Shown here piece by piece: positions 16,112 through 23,210 of a DNA stretch of 64,000 nt. Source of the stretch: Blautia luti (GTDB lineage: Bacteria > Bacillota > Clostridia > Lachnospirales > Lachnospiraceae); the NCBI RefSeq assembly GCF_033096465.1, contig NZ_AP028156.1:1570501-1634500 (forward strand), in the 5' to 3' direction. The notes beneath the pieces are model-generated. The model made no database searches and had not been told where the DNA came from. It saw only the letters and a program-made list of their open reading frames with translations. Both the position numbers and the translations under genes were made by a program. How positions within the stretch are numbered: position 1 is the stretch's first letter; the number at the start of each line of letters is the position of its first letter.

Positions 16112-17007
16112 AGAAATTCTGGAACTGGATCAAAAACAGTGATGATACCAGAATCCTCCGGCTGGAAGGTCCCATCGATGAGGAATCATTCTGGGGTGAT
16201 GAGATCACGCCGCAGATGTTCCGGGATGAGCTGGAATCCGGTGAGGGGGATGTGACCGTCTGGATCAACTCTCCGGGCGGCAATGTGTTCGCCGCTGCCG
16301 AGATCTATACCATGCTTAAGGACTACAAGGGCAGCATCACGGTCAAGATCGATGCGATTGCGGCATCTGCTGCATCCGTTGTGGCAATGGCTGGTGATAC
16401 TGTCCAGATGAGTCCTGTTGCCATGCTGATGATCCATGACCCCAGCACCGTTGCGATGGGCAACACCAAGGACATGGAAAAGGTCATTGAGGTGCTGACC
16501 GAGGTCAAGGAGAGCATCATCAATGCCTATGCTGCAAAGAGCGGACTCAGCCACGCCCGCATCGCCAATCTCATGAGCAATGAGACCTGGATGAATGCGA
16601 AGAAGGCGGTGGAGCTGGGCTTTGCAGACGAGATCCTCTTTGCAAAGAAAGAGGAGGAGCCGGACAGTGACCCGGCAGACCCGGAGAAACCGGAAGAAGA
16701 CCCTGACAGTGAACCGGGCGAGGGCGAAGAAAAGAAGCCGTTCCAGAAGGATATGGCAGGGCACCTTTTCTCCAGCCGTCAGATGGATCTAATCGTCCTG
16801 AACCGTCTGGGTGTGAAGTCGGAAGATGTGGGCCAGAAACACACTGAGCCGAAGAAACCGCCGGCTGACCCGAAACCGTCCGCAGAGCCGACCCCTCCGG
16901 CAGAACCACCTGCTAATTCCGGCCCTGTCCTTGACATGGACGGCAAGACCGAGGATGGCAGTATCCCCTACAATATCCTGATGAAGCAGCTTGAGTGTAT
17001 GAAGTGA
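16108..17007 (+). CDS. ClpP-like prohead maturation protease
   Basis: A 299-residue head-maturation serine protease of the ClpP fold. INSPGGNVFAA (about 53-63) is the oxyanion region; the catalytic serine lies in IAASAAS (S87) and the histidine in MIHDP (H110). The last 100 residues are a Pro/Glu/Asp-rich low-complexity tail, longer than in the ClpP fold and possibly scaffold-like. It removes the N-terminal delta domain of the capsid protein encoded next. Confidence 0.9.
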   Translation: MKKFWNWIKNSDDTRILRLEGPIDEESFWGDEITPQMFRDELESGEGDVTVWINSPGGNVFAAAEIYTMLKDYKGSITVKIDAIAASAASVVAMAGDTVQMSPVAMLMIHDPSTVAMGNTKDMEKVIEVLTEVKESIINAYAAKSGLSHARIANLMSNETWMNAKKAVELGFADEILFAKKEEEPDSDPADPEKPEEDPDSEPGEGEEKKPFQKDMAGHLFSSRQMDLIVLNRLGVKSEDVGQKHTEPKKPPADPKPSAEPTPPAEPPANSGPVLDMDGKTEDGSIPYNILMKQLECMK

Positions 17008-17064
17008 TGTGCATTCAGGCTGTTTTTCATATCACCACAAATCAATCTATGGAGGAAAAACACT

Positions 17065-18270
17065 ATGAGTAAGATTCTGGAACTGCGCACCAAGCGCAAC
17101 ACTCTCTGGGAGCAGACCAAGGACTTTCTGGAGAAGAACCGCGGCGAGAACGGTCTGGTAAAGGCTGAGGCCGTGGAGCAGTACAACAAGATGGCACAGG
17201 AGGTCAAGGACCTGGGTGCAGAGATCGAGCGTCTGGAGCAGCAGGCACAGATCGAGGCACAGCTGTCCGCACCGACTTCCAGTCCTGTCCACGCTGACCC
17301 GAAGAACGGTGCCAAGAAGGATGTCAAGCCGACCGCCACTGCCGAGTATGCCGAGAACTTCTGGAACATGATCCGCAACCGCGGCCATTATGGCGAGGTC
17401 CGCAATGCCCTGTCTGTGGGTGAGGACACCGAGGGCGGCTTTACCGTTCCCGATGAGTTCGAGAAGAAGCTGGTGGAAGCACTGGAAGAGAACAACATCT
17501 TCCGTGGTATGGCAACGGTCATCCGCACCAGCTCCGGCACCCGCAAGATACCTATCGCAGAGGATACCGGTGAGGCAAGCTGGATCGATGAGGGCGAGGA
17601 AATCCCGGAGAGCGATACCACTTTCGGTCAGACCATGCTGTCAGCGTACAAGCTGGGCACTATGATCAAGATCTCTAACGAGCTGCTCAATGATTCTGCT
17701 TTCGACCTCGCCACCTATATTGCCCGCCGTTTCGGTGTGCGTATGGGCAACGCAGAGGAGCGCGCCTTTATCACCGGTGACGGTGTGGGCAAGCCTCTGG
17801 GTCTGCTGGCGGAAACTGGCGGTGCTAAGGTCGGTGTGACCGCTGGTAAGAAGGATGCCGTTACCTTCGATGAGATCTTCAAGCTCTACTATGCACTGAA
17901 GGCTCCGTATCGCAAGAAGGCACAGTTCCTCTGCAACGAAGCCCTGGTGCTGCAGCTGATGACCATCAAGGACAACAACGGCAACTATATCTGGAAGCCG
18001 GGTCTGGAGATCGGCAAGCCTGATACCCTGCTGAACCGTCCGCTGAAGACTTCTGCTTTCATGCCGGAGATCAAGGGTGGCAGCAAGGTCATGGCTTTTG
18101 GCGATTACAGCTACTACTGGGTGGCTGACCGCCAGAACCGCACCTTCCGCCGTCTGAACGAGCTGTATGCCCGTACTGATCAGGTCGGTTTCCTGACCAC
18201 CCAGCGTGTGGATGGCAAGCTGATCCTGCCGGAAGCCGTACAGCTTCTGCAGATGGCACCGCAGGGCTAA
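17065..18270 (+). CDS. Major capsid protein (HK97 fold)
   Basis: A 401-residue HK97-type major capsid protein. Residues about 1-80 are a charged coiled coil (the scaffolding delta domain expected to be cut off by the protease); the mature domain follows with GGFTVPDEFEKKL, the P-domain and the NAEERAFITGDGVGKPLG loop near residue 230. Strong GGAGG RBS and codon use biased to C/G-ending codons suggest high expression. Confidence 0.93.
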   Translation: MSKILELRTKRNTLWEQTKDFLEKNRGENGLVKAEAVEQYNKMAQEVKDLGAEIERLEQQAQIEAQLSAPTSSPVHADPKNGAKKDVKPTATAEYAENFWNMIRNRGHYGEVRNALSVGEDTEGGFTVPDEFEKKLVEALEENNIFRGMATVIRTSSGTRKIPIAEDTGEASWIDEGEEIPESDTTFGQTMLSAYKLGTMIKISNELLNDSAFDLATYIARRFGVRMGNAEERAFITGDGVGKPLGLLAETGGAKVGVTAGKKDAVTFDEIFKLYYALKAPYRKKAQFLCNEALVLQLMTIKDNNGNYIWKPGLEIGKPDTLLNRPLKTSAFMPEIKGGSKVMAFGDYSYYWVADRQNRTFRRLNELYARTDQVGFLTTQRVDGKLILPEAVQLLQMAPQG

Positions 18271-18296
18271 GAAAGCCAGGAAAGGAGGAGCCGGTT

Positions 18297-18635
18297 ATGG
18301 CACTGATCCCACTTTACGAAGCGAAGACCTATCTCCGCGTGGACAGCAGCGATGAGGATGCCCTGATCGGCATCCTTTTATCTTCTGCGGAGCAGATGTG
18401 CAAGGACGTGGGCCGTTTATCGGAAGACCAGTGGGAGGCAGTCAACGCCGCTGACTGGGATGCCGAGAACGGGGTACAGCCTACAAGGGAACTGGAAGCC
18501 CTGCGCAGCACTTGCCGTGTGGCGATTCTGTATGCACTGGGGTATCTCTATGAGCACCGGGACGAAGCTGACCATAAGCAGCTGATGCTGACGCTTCGCT
18601 CTATTCTGTTCGCTGTGAGGGAGGGGGTGTTCTGA
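18297..18635 (+). CDS. Head-tail connector protein (gp6-like)
   Basis: A 112-residue helical protein with the YLRVDSSDEDALIGILLSSAEQ opening typical of gp6/gp15-type adaptors that bind below the portal. Position right after the capsid gene and one-base overlap with the next gene support this. Confidence 0.8.
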   Translation: MALIPLYEAKTYLRVDSSDEDALIGILLSSAEQMCKDVGRLSEDQWEAVNAADWDAENGVQPTRELEALRSTCRVAILYALGYLYEHRDEADHKQLMLTLRSILFAVREGVF

Positions 18636-18991
18636 TGATCGAGAAACTGAATGAGCGGATCACGATCGAGAAAAGCACGGTCGTGACCGATAAGGTCGGA
18701 AACCATCGGAACACATGGGAGAAATATTTCACCTGCTTTGCCTACGCTTCGACCTATCAGGCGCAGGAAGAAGAGGGTGAGGTCACAGCCGAACAGAAGA
18801 GCGTGGTGTTTACGGTTCGCTGGTGCAGTGAGACCAGAGGATTGACTTCCACTGGTTTCCGCATCCGCTTCCGAGAGCAGCTCTACAATATCGAATCCGT
18901 TGACCCGATGAACTATCAGAAGAATATCCTGAAGATTCATTGCAGACTGGAGAGGAGGCAGCTGGATGAGCAGAACCGTCAGCATCGATGA
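18635..18991 (+). CDS. Head closure / head-tail joining protein
   Basis: A 118-residue beta-rich protein of the head-tail joining type (SPP1 gp16-like): LNERITIEKS start, W-centred strands, and the FRIRFREQLYNIESV end. It seals the connector after packaging. Its end overlaps the next gene by 26 bases. Confidence 0.75.
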   Translation: MIEKLNERITIEKSTVVTDKVGNHRNTWEKYFTCFAYASTYQAQEEEGEVTAEQKSVVFTVRWCSETRGLTSTGFRIRFREQLYNIESVDPMNYQKNILKIHCRLERRQLDEQNRQHR

Positions 18992-19343
18992 AATGGCAGA
19001 TGCCATCAATGAGGGCTTGAAAGAATATGCGACCCTTGCCTCCACCGAGGTCAAGAAAGCTGTCCGTAAATCTGCCAAGACCGTCAAGGAGCAGATTCAG
19101 TCCGGCGCACCGTCCAGAACCGGGCGGTACAAGGAAAGCTGGGTAGCGACCAAACAGTCGGAATCCAGCCAGAGCCTTCAGATGGTGGTGCATTCCAAGA
19201 ACCGCTACCAGCTGGCACATCTGCTGGAAAAGGGTCATGCCAAGCGCGGCGGCGGTCGTGTGGCAGGAAGACCCCATATTGCTCCGGCAGAACAGGCCGG
19301 TATCGAGCAGCTCCAGTCCCTTATCGAAAAGGCACTGAAGTGA
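18966..19343 (+). CDS. HK97 gp10-like tail/neck protein
   Basis: A 125-residue basic protein of the HK97 gp10 family: helical N-terminus, then APSRTGRYKESW and LAHLLEKGHAKRGGGRVAGRPHIAPA signatures. Located between head closure and tail terminator; structural role in the neck or tail completion. Confidence 0.85.
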   Translation: MSRTVSIDEMADAINEGLKEYATLASTEVKKAVRKSAKTVKEQIQSGAPSRTGRYKESWVATKQSESSQSLQMVVHSKNRYQLAHLLEKGHAKRGGGRVAGRPHIAPAEQAGIEQLQSLIEKALK

Positions 19344-19353
19344 GGAGAAACCA

Positions 19354-19671
19354 ATGACCCACGAAGAAGTAAAAGCTCTGGTGGAGGAAATGGGGCTTCC
19401 TTATGCGTATGACCATTTCGCAGAAGGGGAGAGTCCTGATCCACCGTTTATCTGCTTCCTGTATCCGAAAGCCGAGAATTTCGGCGCAGATAACCTTGTG
19501 TACCACCATTTCAACCGGCTGGACATCGAGGTGTACACCGATTACAAAGACCCGGATATGGAAGCAAATATTGAAGAAGTCCTGACCGCACACGAACTCT
19601 ACTATGAGAAAAGTGAGGTCTGGATCGAAACCGAGAAGATGTATGAAGTCCTGTATGAGCTGACTGTGTGA
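19354..19671 (+). CDS. Tail terminator-like protein
   Basis: A 105-residue acidic protein in the slot where siphophages encode the tail terminator or tail completion factor. YHHFNRLDIEVYTDYKDPD resembles the strand-turn-strand core of that family. Assignment rests mainly on position. Confidence 0.6.
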   Translation: MTHEEVKALVEEMGLPYAYDHFAEGESPDPPFICFLYPKAENFGADNLVYHHFNRLDIEVYTDYKDPDMEANIEEVLTAHELYYEKSEVWIETEKMYEVLYELTV

Positions 19672-19705
19672 TGCTTGTGCAGGATATTTTTATGGGAGGA
19701 ACACT

Positions 19706-20320
19706 ATGTCGAAGCAAAGCAATAAGGTCAAATTTGGCCTGAAAAACTGCCATTATGCAAAGACAACCTTTGACGAAGATGGCAGTGTCACTTACGCAAA
19801 GCCGGTCCGCATCCCCGGTGCAGTCAGTCTTTCTATGGATGCTAATGGCGAGATCGAGCCGTTCTATGCGGACAATATCGCCTACTATGTCGTGAATAAC
19901 AACTCCGGCTACGAGGGTGATCTGGAGATCGCGCTGATCCCGGAGAGCTTCCTCACGGACATCATGCACGAGGAACTGGATGGCAACGGTGTGCTTGCGG
20001 AGAACGCCAATGTGGAACTGGAGCATTTCGCCTTCCTGTTCGAGTTCGATGGCGATCAGCGTCACATCCGTCATGTGCTGTACAACTGTGTGGCAAGCCG
20101 TCCGTCCATTGAGGGTGAGACCAATGAGGACAGCAAGGAAGTCAAGACGGACACCCTGAACCTGCAGGCAACCCCTCTGGCAAACGGTTATGTCAAGGCA
20201 AAGACCGGTACCAACACCACCGATGATGTCTATAACAAGTGGTACGATGCGGTCTATGAGCCGCAGGCGGAAGCTGTGGACACCGAAGACACCAGTCACA
20301 CCGAGGAGCCGCAGGGTTAA
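19706..20320 (+). CDS. Major tail protein (phi13-type)
   Basis: A 204-residue tail-tube subunit resembling phi13-type major tail proteins: KFGLKNCHYA start, GAVSLSMDANGEIEPFYADN, and a PLANGYVKA strand near the C-terminus. GGGAGG RBS. It is followed by the SPFH gene instead of the expected tail chaperones. Confidence 0.85.
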   Translation: MSKQSNKVKFGLKNCHYAKTTFDEDGSVTYAKPVRIPGAVSLSMDANGEIEPFYADNIAYYVVNNNSGYEGDLEIALIPESFLTDIMHEELDGNGVLAENANVELEHFAFLFEFDGDQRHIRHVLYNCVASRPSIEGETNEDSKEVKTDTLNLQATPLANGYVKAKTGTNTTDDVYNKWYDAVYEPQAEAVDTEDTSHTEEPQG

Positions 20321-20336
20321 GTGACCGACACACACC

Positions 20337-20354
20337 GCAGGGCTTCGGCTCTGC
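20337..20354 (+). promoter_or_regulatory. TTCG hairpin, copy 1 (before SPFH gene)
   Basis: GCAGGGC-TTCG-GCTCTGC stem-loop between the tail protein and the SPFH gene, nearly identical to the hairpin after the SPFH gene at 21225-21244. Confidence 0.6.
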
Positions 20355-20382
20355 TTACATTACTATAAAGAGGTATACGATT

Positions 20383-21210
20383 ATGAAGAAGATTTTTCCT
20401 TTGTTCGCAGTGATCATCGTTCTGGTGCTGGCTGTCTGCTCGTTCCACATCATCCCCACCGGTTACACGGGCGTGAAGACCAGCTTCGGTCAGATCCAGA
20501 AAACCACCATTCAGAGCGGCAAGCTTAACTTCTGCATTCCCTTTGTGCAGAGCATCCATAAGGTCAACAACAAGCAGCAGGATAAGCACATCGAAGCACA
20601 GGTCTGGGGCGAAGCCTCCGACAAGACCCCTGTGTATGCTGCTGATGTCATCGTGACCTATCAGGTGCTTCCTGAGAAGAGTGCATGGCTCTATGCGAAT
20701 GTGTCCGATATTAAGAATCTGGTCGGTGATGAGTTGGTGGCATCGGCAATCAAGTCTGCGATGGCTGAACTTGGTCCCAATGAGGTGACCAACCGCACCA
20801 AGATCGAGCCTCTGGCACAGCAGAAGCTGGCAGAGTCTCTTGTGCAGAAATACGGCGACGATGTTGTGTTTGTGAACAAGGTCGTCATTAACGACATGAA
20901 TTTTGAGGATGCCTATAACGAAGCCATCCAACAGAAGTCCATTGCACAGCAGAACGCAGATAAACAGAAGATTGAGAATGAAGCCGCCATTGCCAAGGCA
21001 GAAGCGGATAAGCAGGTGGCAATCACAAATGCAGAGGCGGAAGCCCAGAAGACTTCCATTGCCGCAGATGCACAGGCAGAGGCAAACCGCAAACTGGCAG
21101 AAAGCCTGTCCGATACGCTGATCGATTACCAGAAGGTTCAGAAGTGGGATGGAAAGCTGCCCACTGTGAGCGGCGGTAATGCACTGGTCAGCATTGACCC
21201 GGCAGAGTAA
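20383..21210 (+). CDS. SPFH/prohibitin-domain membrane protein
   Basis: A 275-residue protein with an N-terminal membrane anchor (about 4-24), an SPFH (band 7/prohibitin) domain at about 25-190 (IPTGYTGVKTSFGQIQ, VYAADVIVTYQVL) and a long Ala/Glu/Lys coiled coil at about 185-250. SPFH proteins form oligomeric rings or scaffolds on membranes. A tail operon is an odd place for one. It is flanked by twin hairpins and similar leaders, as if inserted as a cassette. Possible roles include membrane interaction, superinfection effects, or a lysogenic function; none is shown. Confidence 0.85.
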   Translation: MKKIFPLFAVIIVLVLAVCSFHIIPTGYTGVKTSFGQIQKTTIQSGKLNFCIPFVQSIHKVNNKQQDKHIEAQVWGEASDKTPVYAADVIVTYQVLPEKSAWLYANVSDIKNLVGDELVASAIKSAMAELGPNEVTNRTKIEPLAQQKLAESLVQKYGDDVVFVNKVVINDMNFEDAYNEAIQQKSIAQQNADKQKIENEAAIAKAEADKQVAITNAEAEAQKTSIAADAQAEANRKLAESLSDTLIDYQKVQKWDGKLPTVSGGNALVSIDPAE

Positions 21211-21224
21211 GAAACACGATATAC

Positions 21225-21244
21225 GGCAGGGCTTCGGCTCTGCC
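21225..21244 (+). promoter_or_regulatory. TTCG hairpin, copy 2 (after SPFH gene)
   Basis: GGCAGGGC-TTCG-GCTCTGCC followed by AATTTT; terminator-like or attenuator, and a near copy of the hairpin at 20337-20354. Confidence 0.65.
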
Positions 21245-21276
21245 AATTTTACATGAAATTTTGGAGGATTACGATT

Positions 21277-21657
21277 ATGGCAGTTACAAAGAAAATTGAG
21301 ATCGATGGCAAGGAAGTCACCTTTAAGGCAAGTGCCGCTGTGCCTCGCCTGTACCGCATCAAGTTCGGCCGTGACATCTACAAGGATCTGCGCCAGCTGG
21401 AAAAGAGCGTGGGAGAGAATGATGAGGATAATTCCAACCTCGACCTGTTCAGTCTGGAAATGTTCGAGGACCTGGCATGGCTGATGGCCCGTCATGCTGA
21501 CCCCGCGAATGTGCCGGACAGCCCGGAGGAGTTCCTGGACCAGTTCAACACCTTCTCCATCTACCAGATCCTGCCTCAGCTGATCGAACTGTGGGGTCTG
21601 AATGTGCAGACCGAGGTAGAATCCAGAAAAAACCTCGCAAAAGTGAGCGGGAAATGA
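21277..21657 (+). CDS. Tail assembly chaperone (gpG-like)
   Basis: A 126-residue tail assembly chaperone. Beta-hairpin start (TKKIEIDGKEVTFKAS), then a helical region with EMFEDLAWLMARHAD. The GGAGG RBS selects ATG 21277 over 21253. Near its end the zero-frame codons AGA AAA AAC contain the slippery heptamer A AAA AAC at 21627-21633; a -1 shift there enters the frame of the next gene, as in lambda G/GT. Confidence 0.8.
   Translation: MAVTKKIEIDGKEVTFKASAAVPRLYRIKFGRDIYKDLRQLEKSVGENDEDNSNLDLFSLEMFEDLAWLMARHADPANVPDSPEEFLDQFNTFSIYQILPQLIELWGLNVQTEVESRKNLAKVSGK
21627..21633 (+). promoter_or_regulatory. Programmed -1 frameshift slippery site
   Basis: A AAA AAC heptamer in the correct phase. Shifting back one base continues from 21633 to the stop at 21816-21818 without interruption, predicting a fused chaperone of about 180 residues. 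Confidence 0.75.
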
Positions 21658-21818
21658 CCACCCCGCTCTTTCTGCTGCGCTGTGTACAGCTCGGTATCAG
21701 CATCGCCGACCTCGACCTGCTGACCATCGGGTTGGTCAATGATATGTTCACAGAACGGCAGAATGACGACTATCCCTACAAAGAGCTGGCCTCGCAGGAG
21801 GATTTCGACCGGTTCTAA
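21654..21818 (+). CDS. Tail assembly chaperone T-part (frameshift extension)
   Basis: 54 residues if started at the ATGA overlap with the previous gene (ATG 21654), but the frame is open upstream through the slippery site, so the main product is probably the -1 frameshift fusion. Sequence (MTTPLFLLRCVQLG...FTERQNDDYPYKELA) is that of the second chaperone part. The next expected gene, the tape measure, lies 1.4 kb on, separated by a minus-strand cassette. Confidence 0.7.
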   Translation: MTTPLFLLRCVQLGISIADLDLLTIGLVNDMFTERQNDDYPYKELASQEDFDRF

Positions 21819-21827
21819 AGCAAAAAC

Positions 21828-21875
21828 CAGACGGCCGTGCTTATATTGTGAATGAAATAAGCACAATCGTCTGGC
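21828..21875. other. Long hairpin at cassette boundary
   Basis: CCAGACG + GTGCTTAT pair with ATAAGCAC + CGTCTGG across a short internal loop. It lies exactly between the phage tail operon and the inserted minus-strand cassette; no T run, so more likely a boundary or RNA-processing structure than a terminator. Confidence 0.4.
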
Positions 21876-21886
21876 GGTAAGGTATA

Positions 21887-21918
21887 AAAAATCCCCCAGC
21901 CGTGCACAACTGGGGGAG
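21887..21918 (-). terminator. Terminator of the minus-strand cassette
   Basis: On the minus strand a TCCCCCAG / CTGGGGGA stem is followed by TTTTTT. It lies about 115 bp past the last gene of the cassette. Confidence 0.7.
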
Positions 21919-22033
21919 AAAGAAGGTGGCCTAAAGGTCATCTTCCCGGCCTCGGACCTCGCAAGGTTACCGAAACCTGATTGCTGCTGAAAGTATAGCC
22001 GATTTAGTAGTGCTAGTCAGGTAGAAAGAAAAC

Positions 22034-22276
22034 TTAGGCAGTCTTTTTAGAATTGCAATAGTCATAGAGATTCAGAAGATAGTCGGGGCTTTCTCTCCAA
22101 ATTCCGGTATCATAGTCGAAAAGTGTTTCATATACTTTTGAATTTGTGAAGCGTAACAGTGCATCTTCATAGGAAATAGTATCACGCAAAGCGAGTTCTT
22201 TGACCGTATCGCGCATGAGACTGACAGCACAGCTTTCTTTCTGCGTATCTGTGAAGTTATAGTTTGACATCTCCAT
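22034..22276 (-). CDS. Small third protein of DUF3791/DUF3990 cassette
   Basis: An 80-residue protein (MEMSNYNFTDTQ...), helical, with aromatic-rich C-terminal half. The AAGGAG RBS favours ATG 22276 over a GTG at 22285. It overlaps the end of the DUF3990 gene by 20 bases. No family named with confidence; by position it is a candidate antitoxin or accessory factor. Confidence 0.6.
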   Translation of the reverse strand: MEMSNYNFTDTQKESCAVSLMRDTVKELALRDTISYEDALLRFTNSKVYETLFDYDTGIWRESPDYLLNLYDYCNSKKTA

Positions 22277-22838
22277 AGCGGTCACTCCTTATATATTCAA
22301 GATGATTAACGGCGTCCTGCGTGCGAAAACAGAATTGGTCTTTTAGGCGATTGGGAAGAAGTTTTTCAATAGCTATTTTGTCTGCTTTCGGTGTGCCGGG
22401 GATACCAAAGTCAACGCCACCGATATACTGCTGTAAGGTGTGGGCTGTTTGGTCATCTGCAATTTTTCCACCGATGATGTCGATGGTGCCGTATTTTTTC
22501 AAAAGTTGTGGGAACAAATCCTTTTTTCGGTTTGCTGCTACAAAATGAAGCCATTCAACAGAGGCCCCTTGGAAACAGTAAGCTAATATGTTGGGATCGT
22601 AGTGGAATTTGTAAACAGATATCTGTCCGTCTTCCGGGTTGAAATCTTTTGGAACTGTACCAATACGCATCGCTTTCCTAACCGAAAGTTGAACGTAATT
22701 GTACGCTTGCTCGTAGGAAGATGTAAGATAAAAACCTCGGCCAAAATCGAGTCCACCAAAGCAGCGATTCAGGTCAATCGCCGGGATACCAATGTAGCTA
22801 CCGTGGTACAGAAGCATCCCATCCTGCAATTCGATCAT
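22257..22838 (-). CDS. DUF3990 protein, ADP-ribosyltransferase-like
   Basis: A 193-residue DUF3990 protein. The family is regarded as ADP-ribosyltransferase-like: YHGSY at about residues 11-15 gives the histidine of an H-Y-[EDQ] arrangement, and FGRGFYLTSSYEQA at about 32-45 the central Y strand. Such enzymes transfer ADP-ribose from NAD and often act as toxins or effectors. ATGA overlap with the DUF3791 gene upstream shows coupling. It is inserted antisense within the tail operon, as morons often are. Target unknown. Confidence 0.75.
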   Translation of the reverse strand: MIELQDGMLLYHGSYIGIPAIDLNRCFGGLDFGRGFYLTSSYEQAYNYVQLSVRKAMRIGTVPKDFNPEDGQISVYKFHYDPNILAYCFQGASVEWLHFVAANRKKDLFPQLLKKYGTIDIIGGKIADDQTAHTLQQYIGGVDFGIPGTPKADKIAIEKLLPNRLKDQFCFRTQDAVNHLEYIRSDRYGDVKL

Positions 22839-23056
22839 ACGGATACACCTCGATTCTTTAACAAGGTTTCAACATCGTGAAGAACACAGGCGTAACCGTT
22901 TAGATGAAGGATGTCATAGCATTCAGAAATAAATCCAAGAATGTCGTATTTCTTAAACAGTTCAGCACAGTCGCTGGGAGACATTTTCCACTTGGACTGA
23001 GCCATGCGGAAAACCCAGCACTGCATATCGGCAATGTCAATATTATATTCACTCAT
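22835..23056 (-). CDS. DUF3791 protein
   Basis: A 73-residue DUF3791 protein, regularly found directly upstream of DUF3990 genes. Features: MQCWVFRMAQSKWKMSP, then KYDILGFISECYDILH. The AAAGGAGG RBS picks the start 23056 over 23080. First gene of the cassette, 37 bp downstream of a good promoter. Probably the antitoxin or partner of the DUF3990 protein (inference from pairing). Confidence 0.75.
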   Translation of the reverse strand: MSEYNIDIADMQCWVFRMAQSKWKMSPSDCAELFKKYDILGFISECYDILHLNGYACVLHDVETLLKNRGVSV

Positions 23057-23092
23057 AGAGCGTACCTCCTTTGAGTACAATTTCTCAATTTA

Positions 23093-23121
23093 AGTATAGC
23101 TCTTTTTCTGCCGCTTAGCAA
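23093..23121 (-). promoter_or_regulatory. Promoter of the DUF3791/DUF3990 cassette
   Basis: Minus strand TTGCTA (23116-23121), 17 bp spacer, TATACT (23093-23098). It makes the cassette independent of the phage late operon, so it can be expressed in the lysogen. Confidence 0.75.
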
Positions 23122-23210
23122 CGACAGAATTGTAAATTTCAGATTATTTTCCGCCTGTCTGCCCTGTGCAGATGGGCTTTTCTTATGCCTGCGAGGAGGT
23201 GGTTACACAA

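Noticed and set aside
20317..21495. 392-codon open frame on the minus strand
   Set aside because: Spans antisense of the SPFH and chaperone genes; Cys/Leu-rich composition typical of antisense frames.
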